From assembly GCF_000023465.1 (NCBI RefSeq), contig NC_014041.1, positions 620,001 to 684,000 on the forward strand: a DNA stretch of 64,000 bases, written 5' to 3'. The translations under genes and the position numbers were made by a program. Every line of letters starts with the position of its first letter. Position 1 is the first letter of the stretch. Shown here in pieces: positions 54,772 to 63,291 of this stretch. The notes below the pieces were generated by a model. The model was not told where the DNA came from, made no database searches, and saw only the letters and a program-made list of their open reading frames with translations. The DNA comes from Zunongwangia profunda SM-A87 (GTDB lineage: Bacteria; Bacteroidota; Bacteroidia; Flavobacteriales; Flavobacteriaceae).

Positions 54772-56208
54772 ATGGCTAAAGAAATTAAAGTTCCGCAAAT
54801 AGGTGACGGAGTAGAATCTGCAACAGTTTCTGAGGTATTAGTTGCTGAAGGTGATAAAATCGAAAAAGATCAGAGTGTTATTGCTGTAGAAAGTGATAAA
54901 GCTTCAGTAGAAGTTCCAAGTTCGGCCGCGGGGACTATAAAAGAAATAAAGATCAGTGAAGGTGATGAGGTTGAAGTTGGTCAAGTCATTATTCTTTTGG
55001 AAGAATCTGATGATGATGATGATGATGAAACTGAGGAAGATAACGGGGAAGCTTCAGAAGAAGAGAAGGAAAAAGAAAATACTTCCGAAGAAGAAAATGA
55101 AAATGAAGATGAAGATTCTGGAGAAAAACAGTCTGGAAAGAAAAAGAAAAAAATAAAAGAGGAAAATCCGGAAGATAACGACGAAGAGCCTGAGGAAGAT
55201 GATGCGGATGAAAATAAGGATGAGAAAAAATCATCTAAAAAGGATGAATCTGAGGCTGACAAAACTTCTGAAGAAAAAGAAAATAAGAAGTCTGGAGAAT
55301 CTTCAGGAGAGTCATCTACCGGAGCCGGAATTCAGGCTTCGCCAGGTACTCGTCGCTTAGCAAGAGAACTCGGTGTAGATCTTACTGAACTGGCAGAAGA
55401 GATTTCGGGGAGAGTTTCAGAAAAAGACGTCAAAGAATTTGCTAAAAAAGATAGTCAGAAATCAACAAGATCAGCCAGTATTTCTTTACCTGATTTTGAA
55501 AAATGGGGCAGTGTGGAGCGTAAGCCATTAAATAATATTCGAAAAGCGACGGCGAAAAATGTGACTGCTTCCTGGCAATCGGTTCCGCATGTTTTCCAGT
55601 TTGATGAAGCCGATATTACTGATATTCAGCAATATTTAGAGGTGAATCAGGATAAAGCCGAAAAAGCCGGTGGGAAATTAACGATTACCGCATTATTGAC
55701 TAAAATCGTTGCGAGTGCATTAGTTCGATTTCCAAAGTTTAACGCCAGTATAGATATGGAAAACGAAGAGATGATTCTGAAGAATTATGTAAATATCGGG
55801 ATTGCAGTAGCTACAGAAAAAGGACTTTTAGTGCCAGTTATTAAAGATGCCGATAAGAAAAGTATTATAGAAATTGCTACGGAATTAACTAATATCGCTG
55901 AAAAAGCCAGGGATGGAAAATTAAGCAAGGAAGATATGGAAGGGGCTAATTTCTCTATTTCTAATCTTGGCGGAATTGGAGGTACTAATTTTACACCGAT
56001 CGTTCCTGCATTCCAAGTGGCTATTTTGGGAATTTCACGTTCGGCTAAAAAACCGGTGTATATCGACGATGAATTTAAGCCAAGAGAAATCTTACCATTA
56101 AGCTTATCCTACGATCATCGTTTAATCGATGGCGCCGATGGCGCCGCGTTTATAAATTGGATCACACAGGCGCTGGAAGATCCTTACAAAGCTTTGCTTG
56201 GGGCGTAA
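54772..56208 (+). CDS. aceF: Pyruvate dehydrogenase E2 component (dihydrolipoyl acetyltransferase)
   Basis: Accepts the acetyl group on lipoyl-lysine and passes it to CoA. The 478 residues contain a single lipoyl domain (about 1-77, lipoyl Lys in ESDKASVEV), then an unusually long charged linker (about 78-185, mainly Glu, Asp, Lys, Ser and Asn). A peripheral-subunit-binding domain follows (about 188-225, SPGTRRLARELGVDLTEL), and a catalytic acetyltransferase domain that ends with LSYDHRLIDGADGAAFINW (catalytic His near 449, Asp near 453). E. coli E2 has three lipoyl domains; one is common elsewhere. Confidence 0.95.
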   Translation: MAKEIKVPQIGDGVESATVSEVLVAEGDKIEKDQSVIAVESDKASVEVPSSAAGTIKEIKISEGDEVEVGQVIILLEESDDDDDDETEEDNGEASEEEKEKENTSEEENENEDEDSGEKQSGKKKKKIKEENPEDNDEEPEEDDADENKDEKKSSKKDESEADKTSEEKENKKSGESSGESSTGAGIQASPGTRRLARELGVDLTELAEEISGRVSEKDVKEFAKKDSQKSTRSASISLPDFEKWGSVERKPLNNIRKATAKNVTASWQSVPHVFQFDEADITDIQQYLEVNQDKAEKAGGKLTITALLTKIVASALVRFPKFNASIDMENEEMILKNYVNIGIAVATEKGLLVPVIKDADKKSIIEIATELTNIAEKARDGKLSKEDMEGANFSISNLGGIGGTNFTPIVPAFQVAILGISRSAKKPVYIDDEFKPREILPLSLSYDHRLIDGADGAAFINWITQALEDPYKALLGA

Positions 56209-56281
56209 TTAGCGCTCCTATGAGCTAAGCTTAACAGTTTAGAAGAGTAATTTTATTTTCTAAATAACCTTTGCAATATTT

Positions 56282-56301
56282 AAATCTCGATTATCGAGTA
56301 A
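56282..56301 (+). repeat. 20-base intergenic repeat, copy 2
   Basis: AAATCTCGATTATCGAGTAA, 19 of 20 identical to 49742-49761. The inner CTCGA-TTA-TCGAG (56286-56298) is a perfect short dyad. It ends 9 bases before the lpdA ATG. Confidence 0.35.
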
Positions 56302-56310
56302 AAAGAAATT

Positions 56311-57726
56311 ATGGCAAATAGCAAGAAAGAGAAAAAAGAACTGGTTATAATCGGTGCAGGTCCGGGCGGTTATGCAGCGGCTTTTAGAGCAGCCGATTTG
56401 GGAATCAAAACCACTTTAATCGATCCGGAAGCTAATCCTGGTGGTGTTTGTTTATATCGCGGTTGTATTCCTTCTAAAGCCTTGTTACATGTGGCGAAGG
56501 TGAAAAAGGAAGCATTAGAATTAGCGAATTTTGGAGTACGTTTTGGCGAACCTGAAATCGATGTCAAGAAAATTGGTGAATGGAAAGATGAGGTTGTAAA
56601 AAAACTAACCAGCGGTTTAGGGCAGCTTAGTAAAGCCAGAAAAGTGGAGTTTATCCAGGGGAAAGCTTTTTTTAAAGATGAACAAACGTTGGAGATTAAA
56701 GAGAATTCAGGAGATTCATACGAACTGGAGTTCGAAAATGTGATTATTGCTACCGGATCCACGCCAACCGAGTTGCCAAATATCGAGGTAGATCATCAAT
56801 TGATCTGGAATTCTAAAGATGCACTGGATATTAAAGAAATCCCTAAAAAGTTACTGGTGATTGGTGGTGGCTATATTGGTTTGGAACTTGGTAGTGTGTA
56901 TGCTAATTTAGGGAGTGAAGTTTCTGTTGCTGAAATGACCTCTGGATTTTTGCCAGGTGCTGATCGTGATCTGGTAAAGGTTTTTGAAAAAGAACACCCG
57001 TTTAAAAACCTGTATTTTGATACTAAAGTCGAAAAAGTAAACGCTAAAAAGAAGAAAGTAGAAGTAGTATTGAAGTCGGGCGACAAAGAGCAGAAAAAGA
57101 AATTCGATAAAGTATTGGTGGCTATCGGGCGAAAACCAAATGTTAAAGCTAGTAAACCACAAAATGCCGGAGTAGAAATCGGGCAAGACGGTTTTATAAA
57201 AGTCTTTAGCAATCGTAAAACTTCAGCAAATAATATCTACGCTATTGGTGATATAACGGGACAGCCCATGCTTGCGCATAAAGCCTCGCATGAAGGTCGA
57301 GTTGCAGCAGAAGTGATTAAAGGAGAGAAAGGATCTGCTTACGACGCAAAAGTAATTCCTGCCATTGTATTTACCGATCCAGAAATTGCCTGGTGTGGCC
57401 TTACAGAAGAAGAACTAAAGTCATCTAATATCGATGCGAAAGTGGTAAAATTTCCATGGTCGGCGTCAGGAAGAGCTAAGGCGTTGGGTACCGATAATGG
57501 GCTTACAAAATTAATTGTAGATAAAGAATCTGAAATTATTCTGGGAGGTGGTGTTGCCGGTAAAAATGCCGGAAGTTTGATTCCTGAAATTGCCTTAGCA
57601 ATAGAAATGGGGACCACGGCAAGGGATTTGTCGCTTACCATACATCCACATCCAACGCTTTCTGAAACTATTATGGAAAGTGCCGAATTATTTTACGGTA
57701 GTCCAACCCATATTGTTGATAAATAA
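56311..57726 (+). CDS. lpdA: Dihydrolipoyl dehydrogenase (E3)
   Basis: Re-oxidises dihydrolipoamide with NAD. The 471-residue flavoprotein has the FAD-binding LVIIGAGPGGYAAAFRAADL, the redox disulfide CLYRGC in GGVCLYRGCIPSKALLHVAK, the NAD-binding LLVIGGGYIGLELGSVYANL, NNIYAIGDITGQPMLAHKAS, and the C-terminal dimer active-site THIVDK/HPHPTLSE motif. It is placed 102 bases after aceF and completes the complex; the ALLHVAKV wording resembles proteobacterial Lpd. Confidence 0.96.
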   Translation: MANSKKEKKELVIIGAGPGGYAAAFRAADLGIKTTLIDPEANPGGVCLYRGCIPSKALLHVAKVKKEALELANFGVRFGEPEIDVKKIGEWKDEVVKKLTSGLGQLSKARKVEFIQGKAFFKDEQTLEIKENSGDSYELEFENVIIATGSTPTELPNIEVDHQLIWNSKDALDIKEIPKKLLVIGGGYIGLELGSVYANLGSEVSVAEMTSGFLPGADRDLVKVFEKEHPFKNLYFDTKVEKVNAKKKKVEVVLKSGDKEQKKKFDKVLVAIGRKPNVKASKPQNAGVEIGQDGFIKVFSNRKTSANNIYAIGDITGQPMLAHKASHEGRVAAEVIKGEKGSAYDAKVIPAIVFTDPEIAWCGLTEEELKSSNIDAKVVKFPWSASGRAKALGTDNGLTKLIVDKESEIILGGGVAGKNAGSLIPEIALAIEMGTTARDLSLTIHPHPTLSETIMESAELFYGSPTHIVDK

Positions 57727-57778
57727 ATTTAATCGAAAAGGTCGCTATTCATCGACACTTATAGAAAATGAATGATCT

Positions 57779-57812
57779 AAAGCGGGATTTTAACGTTCTC
57801 GCTTTATTTATT
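57779..57812 (+). terminator. Terminator after lpdA
   Basis: AAAGCGGGA (57779-57787) pairs with TCTCGCTTT (57797-57805), one G-T pair, 9-base loop, followed by ATTTATTTTT. It starts 52 bases after the stop. Confidence 0.7.
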
Positions 57813-57861
57813 TTTATAGTTTTGGAATAAATCCATTAAATAGGATTAAATCCAAAAATAT

Positions 57862-59079
57862 ATGATTTTGAAGTCAGTGTTACATCTTGATTTGGATTCT
57901 TTTTTTGTTTCGGTAGAACGAAAGCATCATTCAGAATTAAAGAATAAACCGGTGATTGTTGGGGGGATGGGGGATCGTGGCGTGGTAGCTTCGTGTAGTT
58001 ATGAAACCCGAAAATTTGGTGTTCGATCGGGAATGCCAATGAAAATTGCCAGAAGGCTTTGTCCGCATGCAGTTTATATAAAAGGGAATGCCAGTATTTA
58101 TACCAAAGAATCACACCTGGTAACCGAGATTATTAAAAATCAGGTGCCGTTATTTGAGAAAGCTAGCGTGGACGAGTTTTATGCTGATCTTACCGGAATG
58201 GATCGTTTTTTTGGGATCGAGCGATTTGCTAAAGAGCTTAGGGAAGGTATCATCAAAGAGAGTGGTTTACCAATTTCTGTAGGGTTATCGCAAAATAAAG
58301 TAGTTTCTAAAATCGCCACGGGCGAAGTGAAACCCGATGCGATGAGTGTTATTAGGCTTGGAGAAGAAAAACAATTTTTGGCGCCACTTGATGTGAATAA
58401 AATCCCTATGATCGGGGATAAAACCTTTCAATTACTTATGGGGCTTGGGGTGTATAAGGTGAAAACACTACAGGAAATGCCGGTAGAAGTTTTAGAAGGA
58501 GTATTGGGTAAAAACGGACGTACCATTTGGAAACGGGCTCAGGGTATTGATCATACTCCTATTATTCCGTTTCATGATCGTAAATCGATTTCAAATGAAC
58601 GCACTTTTCATCGGGATACTACAGATGTTACCCGCTTGCATGCCACTTTGGTGGCAATGACCGAGAGTTTAGCGTTTCAGTTACGAAGAGGGAATAAGCT
58701 CACCTCGAATATCAGTGTGAAAATAAGATACTCAGATTTTCAAACCAGTACCCTTCAGGTAAAAATTCCTTATACCAGTGCCGATCATATTTTAATACCA
58801 AAGGCAGAAGAACTTTTTAAAAAGCTATATAATCGACGGGTTTTGATTCGGCTTATCGGAGTGAAGCTAAGCGGACTTGTAGGTGGGCATTACCAAATTA
58901 ATTTGTTTGATGATAGTGAAAAGATGCTGAGCTTATATCATTCTTTAGACCGAATTAAAGACAAATATGGCGAGCGTAGTGTAGTAAGGGCAGTAAGTAT
59001 GGGTGCAAAAACTATTGGAAGAATGCGTAATCCTTTTGATGGAGAGCCTCCAATCGTCCTGGCACATCGAAATCAATAA
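57862..59079 (+). CDS. dinB: DNA polymerase IV (Y family)
   Basis: A translesion DNA polymerase. The 405 residues show the catalytic palm: HLDLDSFFVSVERKHHSELK (first Asp), CSYETRKFGVRSGMPMKIAR, and FEKASVDEFYADLTGMDRFF (Asp-Glu pair). Thumb and little-finger domains follow (IPMIGDKTFQLLMGLGVYKV). QINLFDD near residue 350 looks like a clamp-binding QxxLF peptide. The family usually has SIDExYLD; SVDEFYAD here keeps the essential acidic pair. It sits 235 bases before a DnaE-type polymerase on the same strand; no lexA is adjacent. Confidence 0.94.
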   Translation: MILKSVLHLDLDSFFVSVERKHHSELKNKPVIVGGMGDRGVVASCSYETRKFGVRSGMPMKIARRLCPHAVYIKGNASIYTKESHLVTEIIKNQVPLFEKASVDEFYADLTGMDRFFGIERFAKELREGIIKESGLPISVGLSQNKVVSKIATGEVKPDAMSVIRLGEEKQFLAPLDVNKIPMIGDKTFQLLMGLGVYKVKTLQEMPVEVLEGVLGKNGRTIWKRAQGIDHTPIIPFHDRKSISNERTFHRDTTDVTRLHATLVAMTESLAFQLRRGNKLTSNISVKIRYSDFQTSTLQVKIPYTSADHILIPKAEELFKKLYNRRVLIRLIGVKLSGLVGGHYQINLFDDSEKMLSLYHSLDRIKDKYGERSVVRAVSMGAKTIGRMRNPFDGEPPIVLAHRNQ

Positions 59080-59133
59080 ATAGCTCCCAGCGGTGGAGTT
59101 TATATCGAAAATTGAAAATAACTGCAATAAGCT

Positions 59134-59283
59134 TTGATATAGATATCAATAATGAATTCGAGAAGTATTCCTTCAACTAGAGAATAGAGTTTAGTTGAAG
59201 AGGGAGTTATTCGAAAAACTAAAAAGGTATTATTAGCTCAATCTTTAATCAAAGCAAGTTGAAAGTGGTTAGCTAAAAGCTAA
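59134..59283. promoter_or_regulatory. Three dyads in the dinB-dnaE gap
   Basis: TTGATAT-AG-ATATCAA (59134-59149) is a perfect 16-base operator-like dyad. CTTCAACTA (59171-59179) and TAGTTGAAG (59192-59200) form a perfect 9-bp hairpin. TTAGCT-AAA-AGCTAA (59269-59283) is a third short dyad, 31 bases before the polymerase ATG. No coding frame is seen in this gap. Confidence 0.4.
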
Positions 59284-59314
59284 AAAAATAAACTGGAATA
59301 TAGAAAGGAAGATT

Positions 59315-62284
59315 ATGTATTTAAATTGTCATTCTTATTTTTCGCTGAGGTATGGCACTTTTTCTGAAAACGAGTTGCTGAAATTAGCAGAGTCGAATAA
59401 AGCTACCTATGTCGCTCTTACCGATATTAATAATACTTCGGCTTGTTTAAGTTTTTTAAAACAGGCAAAGAATTTCTCCATAAAACCGTTGGTGGGCATA
59501 GATTTTCGTAATGGTGTAGAGCAGCAGTATGTGGTGATTGCTAAAAACAGAAACGGATTTAGGGAGATGAATCAGCATCTCTCTAGTCATTTACATGCTA
59601 AAATGAATTTTGATAAAAATGCACCAATATTAGAAGGTTGCTATATAATTTATCCTTTTATAAAAGTGCTGGAAACTAACAAAACTGAATTCATGGAAAA
59701 TGAATTTATAGGAGTTTCAGTGCGAGATTTAAATAAACTGAAATTTTCAGGCTACAAAAATTATACTTCAAAATTAGTGGTTCTACAATCGGTTTCTTTC
59801 CGAAGTAAAAGAGACTTTAACGCACATAGATTATTGCGGGCCATTGATAATAATACATTGCTGAGTAAACTTGCGGTAGAAGAACAAGGGAATCCTGAAG
59901 ATAAAATGCTTTCTAAAGAAGAGGTAAACGAAGTTTTTAAAGAATTTCCTGAAATTTTATCGAACACTAAAGCGCTTGCTGAAGGTTGTGAAGTAGAATT
60001 CACTTTTAGTAAAAAACAAAACAACAATTTATCGAGCATCGATGAGGCGAAAGCAGATGAGCTTAAGTTGCGAAAAATGTGTTATGATAATATTGAAAAT
60101 CGATATCCGGAAGCCGATGAAGAAGTGTATGCCAGATTAAATAAAGAGCTTACAGCTATTATAAAACTGGGCTTTGTTTCTTACTTTCTGATTAATCATG
60201 AAATTGTACAATATGCCCGTAGTAAAGATTATCCTGTTATTGGGCGTGGTAGTGGTGCGAATTCTATTGTAGCTTATATCATTGGGATTACTAATGTGGA
60301 TCCTATAGAGTTGGATCTTTATTTTGAACGTTTTATTAATGAAAATAGAAGTTCTCCGCCAGATTTTGATATCGATTTTTCCTGGAGAGATCGTGAAGAT
60401 GTAACTCGTTTTATTTTTAATCGCTTTGATCATGTAGCCTTAATGGGGACCTATGTGACTTTTAAACGTCGTGCCGTAATTAGGGAATTAGGGAAGGTTT
60501 TTGGACTTCCTAAGGCTGAAATTGATAAACTTTCATTAGGGCGATTCGAACGCTCGAGCTTAGATAAAATGGAACTTTTAGTACTAAATTATGGGAATTT
60601 AATTGCGGGATTTCCTAACTATTTAAGTGTACACTCAGGGGGTATTTTGATCCTTAATGATGATATTTTTAATTACGGTGCTACTTTTTTACCACCTAAA
60701 AACTTTCAGACGATCCAAATCGACATGAATATTGCAGAAGAAGTTGGGATTCATAAATTCGATATTCTGGCGCAGCGGGGACTATCTAAAATAACAGATA
60801 CTTTAGAGTTGATTCGGCAAAATCAACCTGATGCTTTTATTGAAGATATCGATAACATTTCAAAATTTAAAAAAGATCCGGCAATCAACAATCTGCTTAA
60901 AATGGGTGATTGTATGGGGGTTTTTTATGTAGAGTCGCCGGCAATGCGTGGTTTACTTACCAAGTTGCAGACAGATAATTATATGAATCTTGTAGCTGCG
61001 AGCTCCATTATAAGGCCCGGGATTTCCAGCGGTGGGATGAAAGAGGAATATATTAAGCGACATCGGGATCCTAAACGACGAGATCAGGGACACCCGGTAA
61101 TGTTGGAAATTATGGGCGATACCTATGGGATTATGGTATATCAGGAAGATGTGATGAAGGTAGCACATCATTTTGCCGGACTTAGTTTTGATGATGCCGA
61201 TGTATTGCGAAGGGGGATGAGTGGAAAGAAAACTTCAAAAGGGCAGATGGAAAAAATTGAAGCACAATTTCGTAGTAATTGTAAAGAAAGACGGTATACT
61301 CAACAAATCACCGATGAGGTTTGGGAACAAATCTCATCGTTTGCCGGCTATGCATTTCCAAAAGGGCATTCGGCCTCTTATGCCGTAGAAAGTTACCAGA
61401 GTTTATATCTTAAAAAATACTTTCCTTTAGAGTTTATGGTAGCAGTGCTTAATAACGGGGGCGGATTTTATTCGGTTGAAACTTATATTCAGGAAATAAA
61501 AAAATGTGGTGGTAATGTGCTGGCACCCTGTATTAATCATAGCGATCATCCTAATACGATACTAGGGAAAAATATCTACCTGGGTTTTGGATACATCAAA
61601 GAGCTAGAAGCAAAAACCATACAGCAGATTTTAGAAAATCGCCAGTTTTTTGGATACTATAAAAGCCTGGACGATTTTATTGATAGGGTGGAAATTTCTA
61701 TAGAGCAACTTCGAATATTACTAAAGGTGGGGGCGTTTCGATTTACTGGAAAAGATAAACATCAGTTATTATGGGAAGCTTATTTCAGAAAAATAAAATC
61801 AAAGAAAAACAGCAATCAGCCGGGACTGTTTAAGATTCAGCACAAAGAATATGTATTGCCAGAATTTCAATATTCAGCTTTGATAGACGCTTACGATCAG
61901 ATAGAGCTTTTAGGCTTTCCTCTTTGCAATTATTTTGAGTTGTTGCAGGATCCTGTATATGATTATACAAGAGTAGATGAGCTTAAGAATTTCGTAGGGA
62001 AAAAAGTAAGCATCTACGGGAAGTTAATTTGTACAAAAAAAACAACAACTTCTGGAGGTAAAGAAATGTGTTTTGCTACATTTTATGATATAGACTACAA
62101 TATTTTTGATACGGTTCAATTCCCAGACAAGGTAGCTAAATATCCATTGTATAATAAGGGGATTTATCGATGTGTAGGGAAAGTTATTAATGAATTCAAT
62201 TATATTTCTATTGAAGCTGAAGCAATAGAGTTTCAAAAAATTAAGGTGGATCCCAGGTTTATAACAACCCCATTTAAGGTATAA
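59315..62284 (+). CDS. DnaE-type DNA polymerase III alpha subunit, short form, probably error-prone (DnaE2/ImuC-like)
   Basis: A C-family DNA polymerase of 989 residues, shorter than the roughly 1,150-1,450 of replicative DnaE. An N-terminal PHP domain begins YLNCHSYFSLRYGTFS. The three catalytic carboxylates are in PDFDIDFSWRDREDV (near 349-355) and KFDILAQRGLSKI (near 481). PALFKRRAVIRELGKVFG-type finger motifs are present, and an OB-like C-terminal domain starts near 893 (KKVSIYGKLICTKKTT). It pairs with dinB, suggesting a mutagenic repair polymerase. The Bacteroidota replicative DnaE is normally much longer, so this is likely a second copy. Confidence 0.85.
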   Translation: MYLNCHSYFSLRYGTFSENELLKLAESNKATYVALTDINNTSACLSFLKQAKNFSIKPLVGIDFRNGVEQQYVVIAKNRNGFREMNQHLSSHLHAKMNFDKNAPILEGCYIIYPFIKVLETNKTEFMENEFIGVSVRDLNKLKFSGYKNYTSKLVVLQSVSFRSKRDFNAHRLLRAIDNNTLLSKLAVEEQGNPEDKMLSKEEVNEVFKEFPEILSNTKALAEGCEVEFTFSKKQNNNLSSIDEAKADELKLRKMCYDNIENRYPEADEEVYARLNKELTAIIKLGFVSYFLINHEIVQYARSKDYPVIGRGSGANSIVAYIIGITNVDPIELDLYFERFINENRSSPPDFDIDFSWRDREDVTRFIFNRFDHVALMGTYVTFKRRAVIRELGKVFGLPKAEIDKLSLGRFERSSLDKMELLVLNYGNLIAGFPNYLSVHSGGILILNDDIFNYGATFLPPKNFQTIQIDMNIAEEVGIHKFDILAQRGLSKITDTLELIRQNQPDAFIEDIDNISKFKKDPAINNLLKMGDCMGVFYVESPAMRGLLTKLQTDNYMNLVAASSIIRPGISSGGMKEEYIKRHRDPKRRDQGHPVMLEIMGDTYGIMVYQEDVMKVAHHFAGLSFDDADVLRRGMSGKKTSKGQMEKIEAQFRSNCKERRYTQQITDEVWEQISSFAGYAFPKGHSASYAVESYQSLYLKKYFPLEFMVAVLNNGGGFYSVETYIQEIKKCGGNVLAPCINHSDHPNTILGKNIYLGFGYIKELEAKTIQQILENRQFFGYYKSLDDFIDRVEISIEQLRILLKVGAFRFTGKDKHQLLWEAYFRKIKSKKNSNQPGLFKIQHKEYVLPEFQYSALIDAYDQIELLGFPLCNYFELLQDPVYDYTRVDELKNFVGKKVSIYGKLICTKKTTTSGGKEMCFATFYDIDYNIFDTVQFPDKVAKYPLYNKGIYRCVGKVINEFNYISIEAEAIEFQKIKVDPRFITTPFKV

Positions 62285-62343
62285 AAGGGATCAATCTCAA
62301 AAGTTGTATGTGAATTGAAAAATTAGTTTGATTTTTTAAAAAG

Positions 62344-62373
62344 AAAAAGCCCACTAAAATTAGCGGGCTTTTT
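62344..62373. terminator. Bidirectional terminator between dnaE and tRNA-Phe
   Basis: AAAAAGCCC (62344-62352) and GGGCTTTTT (62365-62373), with inner CTAA/TTAG pairs across one mismatch, make a 13-pair stem with an AA loop and T-tracts on both strands. Confidence 0.85.
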
Positions 62374-62378
62374 AAAGG

Positions 62379-62451
62379 TGGTGCCTCCAGGAATCGAACC
62401 AGGGACACAAGGATTTTCAGTCCTTTGCTCTACCAACTGAGCTAAGGCACC
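62379..62451 (-). tRNA. tRNA-Phe (anticodon GAA)
   Basis: Read on the minus strand this is a 73-base tRNA. The acceptor 5' GGTGCCT pairs with 3' AGGCACC, discriminator A, D-arm GCTC-AGTTGGTAGA-GC, anticodon stem AAGGA/TCCTT with loop CTGAAAA (anticodon GAA), and the T-loop TTCGAAT. CC follows the discriminator but the final A of CCA is not encoded, so CCA is probably completed post-transcriptionally. It is transcribed leftward toward the terminator. Confidence 0.96.
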
Positions 62452-62473
62452 AGTTGCTTTTCGAAAGCGGTTG

Positions 62474-62504
62474 CAAATATAAATTCAATTTTAGGAACTC
62501 ACAA
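62474..62504 (-). promoter_or_regulatory. Promoter of tRNA-Phe
   Basis: Minus strand: TTG (62504-62502), 20 bases, TATATTTG (62481-62474), 22 bases before the tRNA 5' end. A good fit to the Bacteroidota promoter. Confidence 0.65.
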
Positions 62505-62556
62505 GCCTTTTTTTAAAAAAATGCTTTTGTAACTTCGCATTTTATAAAATCAGGCT

Positions 62557-63291
62557 ATGAATCTTGTTATTGATCTTGGGAATACTTTTGCGAAAATTGC
62601 TGTTTTTCAAAATCATAGGGTTTTGGAAAGCTTTAAGTTTCTGAAGTCGGAAAAAAATAAAAAAATTGAAAAAATTTTTCAAAAATATCCCCAGATTGAA
62701 TTTTCGATACTTTCCAGTGTGTTGAAAGATGATGATTCATTAAAAAAAATACTTCAAAAGCATTCTGTTTTATATTATTTAGATCATCAAATAAAACTGC
62801 CTTTTGAAAATAAATACAGTTCTCCCGAGACATTGGGTAAAGATCGTATAGCCCTTGCAGCGGCAGCAGTATATGCCTATCCAAAGCAAAATTGCCTAGT
62901 GATCGACGCAGGAACCTGTGTGACTTATGATGTTGTTAATAGTGAATCTGAATATTTAGGAGGAGGGATTTCTCCTGGTTTGCAAATGAGATTTCAGGCC
63001 GTACATAAGTTTACCGAAAAATTACCGTTAATACAATCAGATAGTAACCATCTAAAATTGATAGGGAACTCTACAAAAGAAAGTTTAAGAAGTGGTATTT
63101 ATTTTGGTTTTGCCGCAGAAATTGATGGAATGATTAGCCGTTATTATTCAGAATTTAAAGATTTAACAGTTATTTTGACGGGTGGTGATCTTCTATTTTT
63201 GTCAAAGCGACTAAAAAATAGCATATTTGCGAACTCAAATTTTCTTTTAGAGGGTTTAAACTACATTTTAGAATATAATAAAACTCAATGA
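62557..63291 (+). CDS. coaX: Type III pantothenate kinase
   Basis: The first step of coenzyme A synthesis, phosphorylating pantothenate; the ASKHA-fold isozyme. The 244 residues have the phosphate-binding NLVIDLGNTFAKIAVFQ, the GKDRIALAAAAVYAYPKQNC motif, DAGTCVTYDVV and LGGGISPGLQMRFQAVHKF, plus LTGGD near the end. The length is normal. It overlaps the next gene by 4 bases (ATGA), indicating coupling. Confidence 0.95.
   Translation: MNLVIDLGNTFAKIAVFQNHRVLESFKFLKSEKNKKIEKIFQKYPQIEFSILSSVLKDDDSLKKILQKHSVLYYLDHQIKLPFENKYSSPETLGKDRIALAAAAVYAYPKQNCLVIDAGTCVTYDVVNSESEYLGGGISPGLQMRFQAVHKFTEKLPLIQSDSNHLKLIGNSTKESLRSGIYFGFAAEIDGMISRYYSEFKDLTVILTGGDLLFLSKRLKNSIFANSNFLLEGLNYILEYNKTQ

Noticed and set aside
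54956..55262. Overlapping frames on both strands inside aceF
   Set aside because: They come from the charged Glu/Asp/Lys/Ser linker; the translations are runs of Ser, Phe or Lys and Met with no domain.
59080..59314. Small gene in the dinB-dnaE gap
   Set aside because: Only very short frames occur; the dyads and hairpin suggest regulatory rather than coding sequence.
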